Shown piece by piece: positions 14,784-16,013 of a stretch of DNA of 16,013 nucleotides. The stretch is from positions 1 through 16,013 of the forward strand of contig USHY01000028.1 of the NCBI GenBank assembly GCA_900554635.1, written 5' to 3'. Numbering within the stretch: the stretch's first letter is position 1; the number at the start of each line of letters is the position of its first letter. The notes under the pieces were generated by a model that did not search any database, had not been told where the DNA came from, and was given only the letters and a program-made list of their open reading frames with translations. The translations under genes were made by a program, and so were the position numbers. Origin of the DNA: an uncultured Clostridium sp. GTDB lineage: Bacteria; Bacillota; Clostridia; TANB77; CAG-508.

Positions 14784-15542
14784 ATGAGAAGAAAAAAGAA
14801 TAAAAAATATAAGAAAGCAATTTTAAATCTTATTTTATATATAATTTTGCTTTCTATATTAATATATTCTGGAATTAAAATCTTTAAATGGTATAAAGAT
14901 AAAACAAATAACAATAAAATAGTTGAACAAATAAAAAGCACTGTAATTGTTGAAGAAAACAACGAAGATGGAAACGAGAATGGATATACAGTAGACTTCA
15001 ATAAACTAAAAGAGCAAAATAACGAAACAATTGCATGGCTTAAGATAAACAATACAAATGTTGAATACCCTGTAGTAAAAGGAACAAATAATAGCTTTTA
15101 TTTGAACCATAGTTTTGATAAAAGTAAGAATTCAGCAGGATGGATTTTTGCAGATTATAAAAATAAGTTTGATAATACTGATAAAAATATTGTAATTTAT
15201 GGCCACAATATGAGAGATGGCTCAATGTTTGGCAGCATGCTAAATATACTAGATGCTAAATGGTACGAGAATGAAGAAAATACAAATATCACTTTATATA
15301 CTGAAAACGAAAAATGTATTTATAAAGTATTTTCCATTTATAAAATAGAAAATGAAGACTATTATATAAAAACAGAATTTAAAAATGATAATGAATTTGA
15401 AGAATTTGTAAAAAACTTAAAGAAAAGAAGTATTAAAGATTTTAATGTTGACATTTCAAAAGATGATAATATATTAACATTGTCAACATGTGCAAATAAT
15501 AATAAATATAGAATTGTATTACATAGTGTTAGAGTTAAATAA
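14784..15542 (+). CDS. Class B sortase (252 aa)
   Basis: This is a membrane-anchored transpeptidase that cleaves a sorting motif and links the protein to the cell wall. It has a basic N-terminus, one membrane anchor at about residues 12-30 and an extracellular catalytic domain. Catalytic residues are His141 (IYGHNM), Cys236 (LTLSTC) and Arg243 (KYRIVLHSV). Class B landmarks are WLKINNTNVEYPVVKG, FYLNHSFD and GHNMRDGSMFGSM. The ribosome binding site AAAGGA (14767-14772) is rather far, 11 nt, from the ATG. It follows the NPKTG-bearing fragment, suggesting a former dedicated sortase-substrate pair. The gene is extremely AT-rich and Asn/Lys-heavy, with no unusual breaks. Confidence 0.93.
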   Translation: MRRKKNKKYKKAILNLILYIILLSILIYSGIKIFKWYKDKTNNNKIVEQIKSTVIVEENNEDGNENGYTVDFNKLKEQNNETIAWLKINNTNVEYPVVKGTNNSFYLNHSFDKSKNSAGWIFADYKNKFDNTDKNIVIYGHNMRDGSMFGSMLNILDAKWYENEENTNITLYTENEKCIYKVFSIYKIENEDYYIKTEFKNDNEFEEFVKNLKKRSIKDFNVDISKDDNILTLSTCANNNKYRIVLHSVRVK

Positions 15543-15651
15543 AACAGAAATAGAGCAATTGTAGAAGATAGAGGAAGCATAATTAAAAAACATTACATCA
15601 AATATGAAAAGTAAAGCTATAGTAAAAAAAACAAAAATTTACAATTAATAC

Positions 15652-15680
15652 TTGTGAAAAAAAAACATATATGTTAAAAT
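15652..15680 (+). promoter_or_regulatory. Promoter of the TM2-domain gene
   Basis: TTGTGA (15652-15657) and TAAAAT (15675-15680) have 17-bp spacing, with an extended -10 TGT at 15672-15674. Confidence 0.6.
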
Positions 15681-15711
15681 ATAAATATATTTAATAGAAG
15701 GGGGATATAAA

Positions 15712-16013
15712 ATGGAAAAATCAAAAATCGATTTATACATAACAACAAATGCAAAATATTTTGAACCATCAGCTATACCAATCATTAGACAAAAAATGGA
15801 AAATGCACCAGATGAAGCATTATTAACACTTCAGGCAACAGAATTAAAAGATCCAACAACAGTTTTATTAATTTCTATATTTTTAGGTTATTTAGGAATT
15901 GATAGGTTTATGATTGGAGAGACAGGCATGGGAATCTTAAAACTATTAACAGGTGGACTTTGTGGAATATTAACAATTATAGATTGGTTTACTATAAGTA
16001 AAAAAGCAAAACA
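15712..16013 (+). CDS. TM2 domain-containing protein (partial, N-terminal 100 aa)
   Basis: The gene starts at ATG 15712 behind a strong GGGGG ribosome binding site and runs off the window. An N-terminal soluble part of about 48 residues is followed by a TM2 domain. The first helix is VLLISIFLGYLGIDRF (51-66), with the DRF turn typical of TM2, followed by GETGMGILKLLTGGLCGILTIIDWF. TM2 proteins are small two-helix membrane proteins of unclear biochemical function. It has its own promoter and is not obviously linked to the sortase. Confidence 0.85.
   Translation, partial: MEKSKIDLYITTNAKYFEPSAIPIIRQKMENAPDEALLTLQATELKDPTTVLLISIFLGYLGIDRFMIGETGMGILKLLTGGLCGILTIIDWFTISKKAK

Noticed and set aside
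1..16013. CRISPR arrays, insertion sequences, transposases, phage genes
   Set aside because: No spaced direct-repeat series, transposase or integrase motifs, or phage structural genes were seen.

Overview
The window looks like a chromosomal segment of a very AT-rich, Gram-positive, Clostridia-type bacterium, probably an uncultivated gut or rumen lineage. The signs are an rRNA operon end followed by 5S and tRNA-Asn, strong AGGAGG-type ribosome binding sites, sigma-A-like promoters, a SpoIIP domain, a class B sortase, a prepilin leader of the KGITLIAL type and Arg codons almost all AGA/AGG. The exact taxon cannot be named from this sequence alone.

Layout. 1-537: end of 23S rRNA, 5S rRNA, tRNA-Asn(GTT) and a terminator. 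569-935: a small two-helix membrane protein with its own promoter, a 26-bp perfect palindrome over the -10/start region and a terminator. 944-3229: a three-gene set (PflX-like radical SAM protein, SDR oxidoreductase, flavin reductase). 3276-6784: an envelope-glycolipid-like operon of two GT8 glycosyltransferases and two PlsC-type acyltransferases. 6793-8170: a strong promoter, a ~260-nt leader with a tiny ORF and a long inverted repeat, and a pilin-leader/leucine-rich-repeat surface protein with a terminator. 8198-11173: a 991-aa fusion of an O-antigen-ligase/Wzy-like membrane protein with a C-terminal SpoIIP peptidoglycan hydrolase domain. 11208-12565: a lipoprotein and a PF06541-type membrane protein, ending in a terminator shared with the convergent acyl-CoA synthetase (12553-14272, minus strand). 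14425-15542: a 5'-truncated surface protein with an NPKTG sorting signal, then a class B sortase. 15712-end: the start of a TM2-domain protein.

Main observation. Three unrelated genes (PflX-like, flavin reductase, acyl-CoA synthetase) are each split by a single-base frameshift. In all three the break falls exactly at an in-frame CGG codon, and skipping the C (+1) restores the conserved protein, with glycine (GGN) at the junction: ATT-C-GGC, TGC-C-GGA and CTT-C-GGA. By manual scan CGG occurs about twenty more times inside coding regions, always out of frame. No intact gene here uses CGG as a codon, whereas CGA and CGC are used in-frame as arginine. This suggests that CGG is unassigned in this organism and is resolved by +1 frameshifting or by four-base CGGN decoding as Gly. 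The three breaks would then be recoding sites rather than three independent pseudogenes or sequencing errors.

A second observation is the ligase-SpoIIP fusion, which joins a polymer ligase/polymerase-like membrane protein to a peptidoglycan amidase/endopeptidase domain in one uninterrupted reading frame.
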